From the NCBI RefSeq assembly GCF_017591435.1, contig NC_059289.1:9446199-9510198 (forward strand): DNA of 64,000 nucleotides. The letters run 5' to 3'. The translations under genes were made by a program, and so were the position numbers. The DNA is from Portunus trituberculatus (taxonomy: Eukaryota > Arthropoda > Malacostraca > Decapoda > Portunidae). This document shows, in pieces, positions 1 to 10,489 of this stretch. The notes below the pieces were generated by a model. It saw only the letters and a program-made list of their open reading frames with translations, was not told where the DNA came from and made no database searches. How positions within the stretch are numbered: the stretch's first letter is position 1; the number at the start of each line of letters is the position of its first letter.

Positions 1-16
1 CACACACACACACACA
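1..16. repeat. (AC)n microsatellite at window start
   Basis: Pure CA dinucleotides directly before the 5'-truncated start of LINE-A copy 1. The same junction (AC tract, then truncated LINE) recurs at several other places in the window. Confidence 0.9.
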
Positions 17-1776
17 TTCATAAATGGAAAAATTAGGCAAAAAGAAACAATAGAAAGGTTAAAAGGAAAGAACGGGATGGTGGAAGACCCAAAAAGTATG
101 GCAGAACTACTAAATAAAAAATTCCAGGAGGTCTTTACTAAAGAATCCAAATTTGAGAGGCCACAGGGTAATAGAGAGACAATCTATATGAAAGAGATTA
201 AAGTAACCAAGCTTGAAATAAAAGAGTTAATGAAGGAACTGGATGAAGAGAAGGCAATGGGACCGGATGAAGTCTCAGGCAGAATACTGAAAGAATGTAG
301 GGAAGAACTAGCAAGTCCTATATACAACATCATAAAATGCTCAATAGAAAATGGAACAGTGCCAGTAGAATGGAAAAGAGCTGAGGTGGTTCCCATATAT
401 AAGAGCGGAAGGAAAGAAGAACCTTTAAATTACAGACCGGTATCACTAACTAGTGTAATATGCAAGATGTGTGAAAGAATAATAAAGAAACAATGGATCG
501 AGTTCCTTGAAGACAACAAATTAATATCAAATAGCCAATTTGGTTTTAGAAAAGGACGGTCTTGTGTAACTAATTTATTGAGTTTCTATTCTAGAATAGT
601 TGATAGAGTACAAGAGAGAGGGATGGGTTGACTGCATCTATTTGGATTTAAAAAAGGCGTTTGACAAAGTGCCACACGCAAGATTACTGTGGAAGTTAGA
701 GGAGAAGGGTGGCTTAAAAGGAAGCACATTGAGATGGATAGAAAATTATTTGAGGGGGAGAGAAATAAGGACGGTAGTTAAAGATATGAAGTCCAAGTGG
801 AGAGCAGTAGAAAGCGGAGTGCCACAGGGGTCAGTATTGGCACCAATACTTTTCCTCATTTATATTAACGACATGCCAGAAGGAGTGAACAGCTACATAA
901 ATTTGTTTGCGGATGATACGAAACTGTGCAGAGTTATAAAGCAAAAGGAGGATTGTGAAATACTGCAAGAAGACCTAAATAAGATCTGGGAATGGAGTAA
1001 GAAGTGGGAAATGGAATTCAATGTGAACAAAAGCCATGTCATGGAAATGGGAAAGAGTGAAAGACGACCTGTGGGAATCTATAAGATGGGAGATGGAGTA
1101 GAACTGGAGAAAGTAAAAAGGAAAAGGACTTAGGAGTGACGATGGAAGAAAACAATCAACCAGTAAGCCATATTGATAGAATTTTTAGAGAAACATATAA
1201 TTTGCTGAGGAATATTGGAGTAGCATTTCACTACATGGACAAAGAAATGATGAAGAAATTGATAAATACTATAATAAGACCCAGATTGGAATATGCAGGA
1301 GTAGTGTGGACCCCTCATAAAAGAAACACATAAGGAAATTGGAGAGGCTACAAAAAATGGCTACAAGAATGGTCCCAGAACTTGAAGGGATGACATATGA
1401 GGAGAGACTAAAGGCTATGGATCTACCAACCTTGGAACAAAGAAGGGAGAGAGGAGACCTGATACAAGTCTATAAATTGATCAACGGAATGGACCAAGTG
1501 GATAATGAGAAACTGATCCTGAGAGAAGAATATGACATCCAAGCACAAGATCGCATAGTAAAAAGCTGAGAAAGGAAGATGTCTGAGAGATATTAAAAAT
1601 ATAGTTTCCGCAGAGATGTATTGAGACGTGGAACAGTTTAGATGAAGAAGTAGTGTCTGCAACGAGTGTGCACACTTTTAAAGTAAGATTGGATAAGTGT
1701 AGATATGGAGACGGGGCCACACGAGCATAAAGCCCAGGCCCTGTAAAACTACAACTAGGTAAATACAACTAGGTAA

Positions 1777-1780
<4 letters not shown>
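17..1780 (+). mobile_element. LINE-A copy 1 (CR1/L2-like non-LTR retrotransposon, 5'-truncated)
   Basis: A 5'-truncated non-LTR element starting just before the reverse transcriptase domain. It ends in a 3' terminus where AACTAGGTAAATAC occurs twice in tandem and then runs into (AC)n. The lack of a poly(A) tail, the FADD-type RT and the absence of an RNase H domain fit the CR1/L2 group of the Jockey superfamily; the clade is an inference. Seven other copies in this window share the same protein and 3' end. Confidence 0.9.
77..1733 (+). pseudogene. LINE-A copy 1 ORF2: reverse transcriptase, broken
   Basis: Fragment of the endonuclease/reverse transcriptase polyprotein that copies LINE RNA at the target nick. 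Visible RT blocks are MGPDEVSGRILKEC, NYRPVSLTSVICKM, SQFGFRKGRSC, YLDLKKAFDKVPH, SGVPQGSVLAPILF and the catalytic FADD (INLFADDTK, near 895-925). A C-terminal thumb region of the type LEQRRERGDLIQVYKLINGM follows. The frame is broken near 615 (extra base in a GA-rich run), near 1130 (one A missing from an A run), near 1325, and by a stop at 1567. Non-functional. Confidence 0.9.

Positions 1781-1809
<29 letters not shown>
1781..1809. repeat. (AC)n tail of LINE-A copy 1
   Basis: AC dinucleotides immediately after the LINE 3' motif TAGGTAAATAC; a SINE begins right after it. Confidence 0.9.
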
Positions 1810-1813
<4 letters not shown>

Positions 1814-2013
1814 GACCGGGTTCACACAAGGCAAATGGGCAAGCCTCAATGTGTGGCCCTGTTCACCTAGCAGTAAATAGGTGCACGGGATGTAACTCGA
1901 TTGTGGCCTCCTTTCCCAGTGTGTGAAGTGTGTGTGGTCTCAGTCCTAAAGATCGGTCTATGAGCTCTGAATGCTCCGTGGAAGACTGGCTGGGTGAAGC
2001 AGAGACCGAGGTG

Positions 2014-2014
<1 letters not shown>
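1809..2014 (+). mobile_element. SINE-B copy 1 (tRNA-related SINE, head truncated)
   Basis: Carries the SINE central segment (GTTCACCTAGCAGTAAATAG, then a CGGGATGTAACTCGA-like stretch, GTGTGGTCTCAGTCCT, AAGATCGGTCTATGAGCTC) and the end segment GACTGGCTGGGTGAAG. It lacks most of the tRNA-like head seen in the 3,345 copy. It is flanked by (AC)n on both sides and lies in the same orientation as the LINEs. Confidence 0.75.
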
Positions 2015-2055
<41 letters not shown>

Positions 2056-2063
2056 ACACACAA
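2015..2063. repeat. (AC)n between SINE-B copy 1 and LINE-A copy 2
   Basis: About 48 bp of AC with one TT interruption near 2054; LINE RT sequence starts directly after it. Confidence 0.9.
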
Positions 2064-3342
2064 ACTATGCAAGATGTGTGTAAGAGTAATAAAGAAACAA
2101 TGGATTGAGTTTCTTGAAGACAACAAAATATTATCAAATAGCCAATTTGGTTTTAGAAAAGGTCGGTCGTGTATAACAAATTTATTGAGTTTCTACTCTA
2201 GAATAGTTGATAAAGTACAAGAGAGAGAGAGATGGATTGACTGTATTTATTTAGATCTAAAAAAGGCGTTTGATAAAGTGCCACATGAAAGATTACTATG
2301 GAAGTTAGAGGAAAAGGGTGGCTTAAAAGGAAGCACATTGAGATGGATGGAAAATTACTTGAGGGGGAGAGAAATAAGGATGGTAGTTAAAGATATGAAG
2401 TCCAAGTGGAGAGCAGTAAACAGCGGAGTGCCACAAGGGTCAGTATTAGCGCCAATACTTTTTCTCATATATATAAACGACATGTCAGAGGGAGGAAAAA
2501 TGTGCAGAGTCATAAAACAAAAAGAGGATTGTGAAATATACTGCAGAAAGACTTAAACAAGATCTGGAAATGGAGTAAAAAATGGGAGATGGAATTCAAT
2601 GTGGACAAAAGCCCATGGAAATGGGAAAAAGTGAAAGACGACCAGTGAGAATCTATAAGATGGGAGATGGAGTAGAACTAGAAAAAGTAAAAAAGGAAAA
2701 GGACTTGGGAGTGACGATGGAAGAAAACAATCAACCGGTAAGCCATATTGATAGAATTTTCAGAGACATATAATTTGCTAAGGAATATTGGATTAGCATT
2801 TCACTATATGGACAAAGAAATGATGAAGAAATTGATAAGTACTATAATAAGACCTAGATTCGAATATGCAGGAGTTGTGTGGACTCCCCATAAAAAGAAA
2901 CACATAAGAAATTGGAGAGACTACAAAAATGGCTACAAGAATGGTTCCAGAATTTAAAGGGATGACATATGAGGAGAGAGTAAAAGCTATGGATCTACCA
3001 ACCCTGGAACAGAGAAGAGAGAGGGATCTGATACAAGTTTATAAATTGATTAACGGAATGGATCAAGTGGATAATGAGAAACTAATCCTGAAAGAAGAAT
3101 ATGACATTAGAAGCACAAGATCGCATAGTAAGAAACTGAGGAAGGGAAGATGTCTGAGAGATGTTAAAAAAAATATAGTTTCCCACAAAGATGTGTTGAG
3201 GCTTAGAACAGTTTCAGTGAGGAAGTGGTGTCAGCAACGAGTGTGCATAGTTTTAAAGAGAAATTGGATAAGTGTAGATATGGAGACGGGGCCACACGAG
3301 CATAAAGCCCAGGCCCTGTAAAACTACAACTAGGTAAATACA
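2064..3342 (+). mobile_element. LINE-A copy 2, 5'-truncated, catalytic motif deleted
   Basis: Starts inside the RT domain at a CKMC-type block and runs to the 3' motif AACTAGGTAAATACACAC. The protein keeps GFRKGRSC, YLDLKKAFDKVPH and SGVPQGSVLAPILF. The sequence then jumps from MSEGG to KMCRV near 2,495, deleting the segment that holds FADD in the other copies. Further frameshifts occur near 2,550 and 2,770. This is a dead copy. Confidence 0.9.
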
Positions 3343-3344
3343 CA

Positions 3345-3612
3345 CACCGCGTAGTGTAGTTTTTAGCACGCTCGATTCACATTCAAGAGGCCCGGGTTCA
3401 AATCCCGGAAAGCGGCGAGGCAAATGGGCAAGCCTCTTAATATAGTGTTCACCTAGCAGTAAATAGGTACGGGATGTAACTCGAGGGGTTCTGGCCTCGC
3501 TTTCCGGTGTGGTGTGTGTGATGAATGTCCTACCGAAGATCAGTCTATGAGCTCTGAGCTGAGAATGGGGAAGACTTGCTGGGTGAAGTAGACGAATGAA
3601 TACATACTTAAC
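3345..3612 (+). mobile_element. SINE-B copy 2 with Val-tRNA-like head
   Basis: Head CGTAGTGTAGTTTTTAGCAC (A-box like) and GGGTTCAAATCC (B-box like) within about 70 bp resembles a valine tRNA; CAC sits in the anticodon position. The shared SINE core follows (TTCACCTAGCAGTAAATAGG, CGGGATGTAACTCGAGG, GATCAGTCTATGAGCTCTGA), then TTGCTGGGTGAAG and an AC tail. RNA polymerase III transcription is expected from the boxes but cannot be shown here. Confidence 0.75.
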
Positions 3613-3621
3613 ACACACACA

Positions 3622-3653
<32 letters not shown>
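3611..3653. repeat. (AC)n between SINE-B copy 2 and SINE-A copy 1
   Basis: AC tract with two A insertions. Confidence 0.9.
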
Positions 3654-3654
<1 letters not shown>

Positions 3655-3656
<2 letters not shown>

Positions 3657-3924
3657 CCCGGTAGCTCAGTGGTTAGAGGAAAGAGGACCGGTTGATTCTC
3701 CGCCGGTGGAGATATTTGGGTGTGTCTCCTTTCATGTAGCCCTGTTCACCTAGCAGTGAGTAGGTACGGGATGTAAATCGAGGAGTTGTGACCTTGTTGT
3801 CCCGGTGTGGTGTGTGCCTGGTCTCAGGCCTATCCGAAGATCGAAAATAATGAGCTCAATTCGTTCCGTAGGGTAACGTCTGGCTGTCTCGTCAGAGACT
3901 GCAGCAGATCAAACAGTGAATTAC
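3655..3924 (+). mobile_element. SINE-A copy 1 (tRNA-derived SINE)
   Basis: Begins GGCCCGGTAGCTCAGTGGTT (A box) with a damaged anticodon arm. It then has GGAGATATTTGGGTGTGTCT, the core TTCACCTAGCAGTGAGTAGG with CGGGATGTAAATCGAGGAG, CTGGTCTCAGGCCTATCCGA, and the tail GCAGCAGATCAAACAGTGAA followed by TTACACACAC. An intact-headed relative is at 43,575. Confidence 0.8.
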
Positions 3925-3935
3925 ACACACACACA

Positions 3936-4158
3936 ATGCGTAGTGGTGGTTAGCACGCTATAAAAGAGGGCCGGGTTCGAGTCCCGAAGCAAGGCAAATG
4001 GGCATTTATGTGAGTTTATAGCAGTAAATAGGTATGGGAGTAAGAGGGGTTGGGTTTATTTAGATTGTTGTGGTCTCAGTGACATGAAAGATCTGGTACT
4101 ATGAGTTGGAAGCTGAATGGGAAGATTGGCTGGGTGAAGAGAGACCGAAATGAATTAA
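3936..4158 (+). mobile_element. SINE-B copy 3, decayed
   Basis: Recognisable by GCGTAGTGGTGGTTAGCACG, GGGTTCGAGTCCC, AGCAGTAAATAGGTATGGGA, GTGGTCTCAGTGACATGA and TTGGCTGGGTGAAGAGAGAC. It has many internal deletions and ends in an A run then (AC)n. Confidence 0.65.
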
Positions 4159-4165
4159 AAAAAAA

Positions 4166-4203
<38 letters not shown>

Positions 4204-4205
4204 TT
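4159..4205. repeat. A-run, (AC)n and (TA)n compound microsatellite
   Basis: Compound simple repeat joining SINE-B copy 3 to LINE-A copy 3. The TA part merges into a TATATATAAA stretch that belongs to the LINE RT. Confidence 0.85.
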
Positions 4206-5116
4206 TTTATATATATATAAATGACATGCCAGAGGGAGTGAACAGCTACATAAATCTGTTTGCGGACGATGCGAAACTGTGCAGAGTCATTAAACAAAAA
4301 GAGGATTGTGAAATACTACAGGAAGACTTAAACAAGATCTGGAAATGGAGCAAAAAATGGGAGATGGAATTCAATGTGGACAAAAGCCATGTCATGGAAA
4401 TGGGAAAAAGTGAAAGACGACCAGTGGGAATCTATAAGATGGGAGATGGAGTAGAACTAGAAAAAGTAAAAAAGGAAAAGGACTTGGGAGTGACAATGGA
4501 AGAAAATAATCAACCGGTAAGCCATATTGATAGAATTTTCAGAGAGACGTATAATTTGCTAAGGAATATTGGAGTAGCATTTCACTATATGGACAAGGAA
4601 ATGATGAAGAAATTGATAAGTACTAAAATAAGACCTAGATTGGAATATGCAGGAGTTGTGTGGACTCCCCATAAAAAGAAACACATAAGAAAATTAGAGA
4701 CTACAAAAAATGGCTACAAGAATGGTTCCAGAATTTAAAGGGATGGCATATGAGGAGAGACTAAAGGCAATGGATCTACCAACCTTGGAGCAGAGAGAGA
4801 GAGGGATCTGATACAAGTTTATAAATTGATTAACGGAATGGATGAAGTGGATAATGAGAAACTGATCCTGAGAGAAGAATATGACTTTAGAAGCACAAGA
4901 TCGCATAGTAAGAAACTAAGGAAGGGACGATGTCTGAGAGATGTTAAAAAACTTAGTTTCCCGCAAAGATGTGTTGAGACTTGGAACAGTTTGAGTGAGG
5001 AAGTGGTGTCAGCAACGAGTGTACGTAGTTTTAAAGAAAAATTGGATAAGTGTAGATATGGAGACGGGACCACACGAGCATAAAGCCCAGGCCCTGTAAA
5101 ACTACAACTAGGTAAA
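4206..5116 (+). mobile_element. LINE-A copy 3, 5'-truncated
   Basis: Starts at the RT catalytic block (MPEGVNSYINLFADDAKLC; FADD present near 4,257-4,270) and runs to the 3' motif AACTAGGTAAATACACACAC. It is one frame to 4,738 (170 codons), then frameshifted near 4,700 and 4,800. The last part encodes the C-terminal CRYGDGTTRA-type end. Only the RT C-terminus and 3' UTR survive, typical of incomplete target-primed reverse transcription. Confidence 0.9.
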
Positions 5117-5128
5117 TACACACACACA

Positions 5129-5395
5129 CACGATAGCTCAGAGGACCGGGGTTCGATTCCCGGGCCGGGTGGAGATATTTGGGTGTGGCTTCTTTCACGT
5201 GTAGCCCCTGTTCACCTAGCAGTGAGTAGGTACGGGATGTAAATCGAGGAGTTGTGACCTTGTTATCCCGGTGTGTGTGGTATGTGCCTGGTCTCAGGCC
5301 TATCCGAAGATCGGAAATAATGAGTTCTGTGCTCGTTCCGTAGGGTAACGTTTGGCTGTCTCGTCAGAGACTGCAGCAGATCAAACAGTGAAACA
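5129..5395 (+). mobile_element. SINE-A copy 2, head shortened
   Basis: Follows the (AC)n tail of LINE-A copy 3. Keeps GATAGCTCAGAGGACCGGGG, TTCGATTCCCGG, GGAGATATTTGGGTGTGG, the CACCTAGCAGTGAGTAGG core and CTGCAGCAGATCAAACAGTG. The D/anticodon region of the tRNA-like head is deleted. It ends without an AC tail. Confidence 0.8.
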
Positions 5396-6035
5396 TGGTA
5401 AAAATTTCTCTCATTAAATATTAATGTTATTCTCTCCAGTAATCGCACACACTTCAACACCTGTCTTTACATAAAATAGACCATATCCTGAAACGCTTCT
5501 GCACACACATACATTACAATCAAAAGGCTTTACGTATTTGAAGTTACACGAGTATTTGGGAATGTTTTTATGGTTTTAGTGACTTATTAGATATATTTGT
5601 ACATTATCAACAGCAGAAACACGCTAATGAACCTCGGTAATCATCACTGGGACATTTGAAAATAGTAGTAATAGCGAGGGGGGATAGAGTTTTAAAAGCA
5701 CAAATCTTTTTGTAGTAGTATTATATGTACGTATGTACACTACCGTTCCCCCGCCAATAGTGACTCGCGCGCGTTGAAACCCTCTTCCTGACCTTGTTGG
5801 AAACGATGATGCTAGGTCCTTATAAGGTATCATATCTCGGCCATTCTCTTGCCACAACGTTCAGGGTCTGTCTCCCATGATCGTCACTTTCCTTAGTCCA
5901 CAATGACCTCTTCTTCGCACACTCACACGTGTAATAGAGAAGAGAGGGGAAAACAAGAGGAAACGTTGATTGCGCGGACCTTGAGGGAGAACACTAGTGT
6001 GGAAATATTACGATATTTTATGTGGAGTGAGGCCG

Positions 6036-6079
<44 letters not shown>

Positions 6080-6125
6080 AACAGTAATGTTGCGTGTGTA
6101 GTATCATATATAGGAAGCGCCACAA
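5396..6125. other. Unassigned AT-rich DNA before the gap, with a short (GA)n
   Basis: No convincing coding or RNA feature. A (GA)n of about 32 bp lies at 6,042-6,074. The long open frames over this stretch run through (GA)n or N and are not genes. Confidence 0.6.
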
Positions 6126-6625
6126 NNNNNNNNNNNNNNNNNNNNNNNNNNNNNNNNNNNNNNNNNNNNNNNNNNNNNNNNNNNNNNNNNNNNNNNNNNN
6201 NNNNNNNNNNNNNNNNNNNNNNNNNNNNNNNNNNNNNNNNNNNNNNNNNNNNNNNNNNNNNNNNNNNNNNNNNNNNNNNNNNNNNNNNNNNNNNNNNNNN
6301 NNNNNNNNNNNNNNNNNNNNNNNNNNNNNNNNNNNNNNNNNNNNNNNNNNNNNNNNNNNNNNNNNNNNNNNNNNNNNNNNNNNNNNNNNNNNNNNNNNNN
6401 NNNNNNNNNNNNNNNNNNNNNNNNNNNNNNNNNNNNNNNNNNNNNNNNNNNNNNNNNNNNNNNNNNNNNNNNNNNNNNNNNNNNNNNNNNNNNNNNNNNN
6501 NNNNNNNNNNNNNNNNNNNNNNNNNNNNNNNNNNNNNNNNNNNNNNNNNNNNNNNNNNNNNNNNNNNNNNNNNNNNNNNNNNNNNNNNNNNNNNNNNNNN
6601 NNNNNNNNNNNNNNNNNNNNNNNNN
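6126..6625. other. Assembly gap, exactly 500 N
   Basis: A run of exactly 500 N, probably a placeholder of unknown true size. It truncates the tandem repeat that starts at 6,626. Confidence 0.98.
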
Positions 6626-7340
6626 GTACCAGTAGCCTTCAGCGGAGATAGACACGCACTCGTCGGTCTGGCACAGTGAGAGAGACGTGTTGCTGGGCTT
6701 TTCTTGTACTCATTAGTCATCGGTCTGGGAGTTGTGCCCTCCTGTTGAGTAGCTGGCTTGTTACCGGTAGACCGTGGCTGTGTAGGACAACGGGCTTGTT
6801 GTCCTGAGAAAGTGTGGCCGGTTGGCTGCATTTCCTGTGCGTTCGTCCACTCGGTGTGGCGACGCGAGAGACGCGTTTGTTTCGTCCTGTTTGCTGGTGG
6901 TGGTTGTGGTCACCAGTGTGTTTGGTGGGCGGCTGTGTGCCCCCATCATCTGTTGTGTAGTATCAGTAGTATACTGTTTATAGTACCAGTAGCCTTCAGC
7001 GGAGATAGACACCACTCTCGTCGGTCTGGCACAGTGAGAGACGTGTTGCTGGGCTTTCTTGTGGTACTCATTAGTCATCGGTCTGGGAGTTGTGCCCTCC
7101 TGTTGAGTAGCTGGCTTGCTACTGGGTAGACCGTGACTGTTAGAGCAACGGGCTTGTTGCTCTGAGGAGAGTGTGTAAGTTGGCTGCATTTCTGTGCGTT
7201 CGTCCACTCGGGTGTGGCGACGCGGAGGGACGCGTTTGTTTCGTCCTGTTGCTGTTGGTGGCTGTGGTCACCAGTGGGTTTGGTGGGCGGCTGTGTGCCC
7301 CATCATCTTTTGTATAGTTTCAGTAGTATACTGTATTGTA
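6626..7340 (+). repeat. Tandem repeat, two units of about 355 bp, LTR-like
   Basis: GTACCAGTAGCCTTCAGCGG begins at 6,626 and again at 6,981. Both units continue with the same order of blocks (GTCGGTCTGGCACAGTGAGA, CATCGGTCTGGGAGTTGTGC, GTTCGTCCACTCGG, CATCATCT-type end, CAGTAGTATACTGT). The block CTTCAGCGGAG...GGCACAG...GAGA..ACGTG also occurs at about 38,553-38,605 inside the presumed LTR of the Gmr1-like element, so this may be a related LTR. The left unit is cut by the gap. Confidence 0.6.
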
Positions 7341-8682
<1,342 letters not shown>

Positions 8683-8685
8683 CAT

Positions 8686-9725
8686 ACATATTGTTTTACC
8701 GATGGTTCCAAATCCGACGCAGGCGTCGGGTTTAGTGTAGTTTTTCCCTCTTTTTATCGGTGTGGCAGCCTTTCTTCAGTGGTGTCCGTTTTTACGGCGG
8801 AGCTCTCTGCCATAGTCGTAGCTTTACAGATAATCTTTACACTCCCTGTTTCGTCTTTTACAATTTTTAGTGACTGTCGCAGTGTTCTTACTGCTTTCTC
8901 TTCTACTATCTCCCTTAATCCAGTGGTTTTATCAGCCCTAGAGTGGCTATATCTACTTACCAGAGGAGGATATCGTGTTAGGTTTTGTTGGGTCCCTGGT
9001 CACGTTGGTGTTCCAGGGAATGAACACGCAGACCACCACGCTAAAGAGGCAGCAAGTCGCGCTCCATCTCCTGCCCCTGTTCCGTTTCGAGATGTATTTT
9101 ATATAATTCGTGTGGCGGTTGCAGCAATTTGGCAGAGGAGATGGCTAACGGGGGTAACAACTTCGAAAATGGGAGAGCTTACTACTTCCTCTATCCCTCA
9201 GTGGACATACACCCATGTCCGGGATCGTCGTGCACAGACTTTTTTGGCGCGACTCCGTATAGGTCACTCTTACCTTACGAATAGGTACCTCCTGACCAGG
9301 GACCCTCAGCCTTACTGTGATGACTGCCTGGTGCCGCTCACGGTGAGGCATATACTAGTGGAATGCCCCAGTTTGACTGATTTAAGACACCGTTACCTAT
9401 ACCGCTGTCGCGGTAGAGATAGCGGTGTCTATTATATTTTAAAGGTCCTTGGACCAGAGTGCCTGGCCCAGGGCCATGACGTTTTTTGTTTTTTGGGAGA
9501 AGCTGGTCTTTTCCCAAAACTGAATTTTATCTTATTTCTTTTTATTGTTTTACTTGGTTTTAGTTTTATAGTATTTAAAGTTTTCTTTCCTCTTTTACTC
9601 TATTGTTTTTAATTACTTTTAATTAGTTGTTTGTATATATACACGTTAGTTTCATATTATATACTGTAGCGGCGCTATATGACCATAGTTGTTGCGGTGC
9701 TATCTATTAAAATCCATCCATCCAT
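8686..9725 (+). mobile_element. LINE-B copy 1 (RNase H-bearing non-LTR element, 3' end)
   Basis: Only the RNase H domain, C-terminus and 3' UTR remain. The copy starts at (TA)n and ends in CCATCCATCCATCC, the same 3' terminus as LINE-B copy 2 near 34,580. A LINE carrying RNase H suggests the I/LOA side of the tree; this is an inference. Confidence 0.85.
8692..9612 (+). CDS. LINE-B ORF2 C-terminus: RNase H domain and zinc-binding tail
   Basis: One open frame of about 306 codons with no start of its own, the 3' part of a LINE ORF2. RNase H residues are in order: D in FTDGSK (about 8,700), E in VFTAELSAI, D in FSDCRSV, and WVPGHVGVPGNEHAD with the last D. This enzyme would remove RNA from the RNA-DNA hybrid after reverse transcription. 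The C-terminal part has a Cys/His-rich stretch (PYCDDCLVPLTVRHILVECP) typical of LINE ORF2 ends. It is well preserved although the rest of the element is missing. The track-style start at 8,779 is not a true start. Confidence 0.85.
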   Translation, partial: CFTDGSKSDAGVGFSVVFPSFYRCGSLSSVVSVFTAELSAIVVALQIIFTLPVSSFTIFSDCRSVLTAFSSTISLNPVVLSALEWLYLLTRGGYRVRFCWVPGHVGVPGNEHADHHAKEAASRAPSPAPVPFRDVFYIIRVAVAAIWQRRWLTGVTTSKMGELTTSSIPQWTYTHVRDRRAQTFLARLRIGHSYLTNRYLLTRDPQPYCDDCLVPLTVRHILVECPSLTDLRHRYLYRCRGRDSGVYYILKVLGPECLAQGHDVFCFLGEAGLFPKLNFILFLFIVLLGFSFIVFKVFFPLLLYCF

Positions 9726-9807
9726 CCTTCAAAGTTTATAAAGAAATATTTGAGGCCAAGAAAAAGATGGCAAGACAGATAGCAATCTCCAGCTTCTTCA
9801 GATCGTA

Positions 9808-10035
9808 CTGCCGTGGTACAATGGAACCATGCGTGCTTTGGGGTCTGAGGGATCTCTAAGCGCATGGGTTTCAATCCTATCCACGGTCCAAGTGTAGGTT
9901 GGGCTTCCTCACTCGGGGCAATGGTTTCCTAGTAAGTGGGCTTTGAGACAGGAGGTACCCCAAAAATTATGTCCCTTTAGTCCATGAATTCCTGTGAGAA
10001 AACCCACATGATATAAATAAAAGAAAAAAAGATCT
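9808..10035 (+). mobile_element. SINE-D (tRNA-like head), one copy
   Basis: CTGCCGTGGTACAATGGAAC looks like an A box. GGGTTTCAATCCTATCCACG looks like a B box whose end pairs with the CCGTGG start, as in a tRNA acceptor stem. A body follows (GGTTGGGCTTCCTCACTCGG, GTGGGCTTTGAGACAGGAGG) with an A-rich end (ATAAATAAAAGAAAAAAAG). Called from structure; no second copy is seen in the window. Confidence 0.55.
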
Positions 10036-10489
10036 GTTGTCCCATTTGCTGAATTGGCTGTGCCAACCGCATCACTGCTGGTACCTACACCATCTACGGC
10101 TGGCCTTCCACTTGCTGCCTGGGATGTAAGCTCTACATCCTCTGATGACGAGGAGATAGCTTTCACACTCAACACACTGCCACAAGTTGCATCCTCTTCA
10201 GATGACAAGCAACTACAAAAGTTGCTGATGCACAACTCTCGGTTCTTCCCTAGTTTCCTCTTCTTCCTTTTTCTTCAATAACTGGAAGTGCAATTGCAAT
10301 GGCAGCACGAAGCACAGGTTGAGATATAAGTGGCATGGTTTTGTTCTGGTTTGTTTTGATTAGGCTTGGTCTTGATTGCTGGGCCGTTTGTCTAGCATAG
10401 CAAGAATGCGGCCAGCTTGTGCGTGATAATGTTCCTGGTTTTGCACCAAAATCCATGACCCACGTTCTGCGTATCATAGGCCAGTGTGA
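10036..10489. other. Unassigned DNA
   Basis: Short open frames only (for example 75 codons at 10,054 on the + strand, serine/aspartate-rich). Nothing supports a gene. Confidence 0.5.

Noticed and set aside
1863..2126. Open frames over (AC)n and SINE-B on the - strand
   Set aside because: Val/Cys repeats from the microsatellite; no coding signal.
5903..6831. Open frames across the first N gap
   Set aside because: They run through 500 N and a (GA)n; unsupported.
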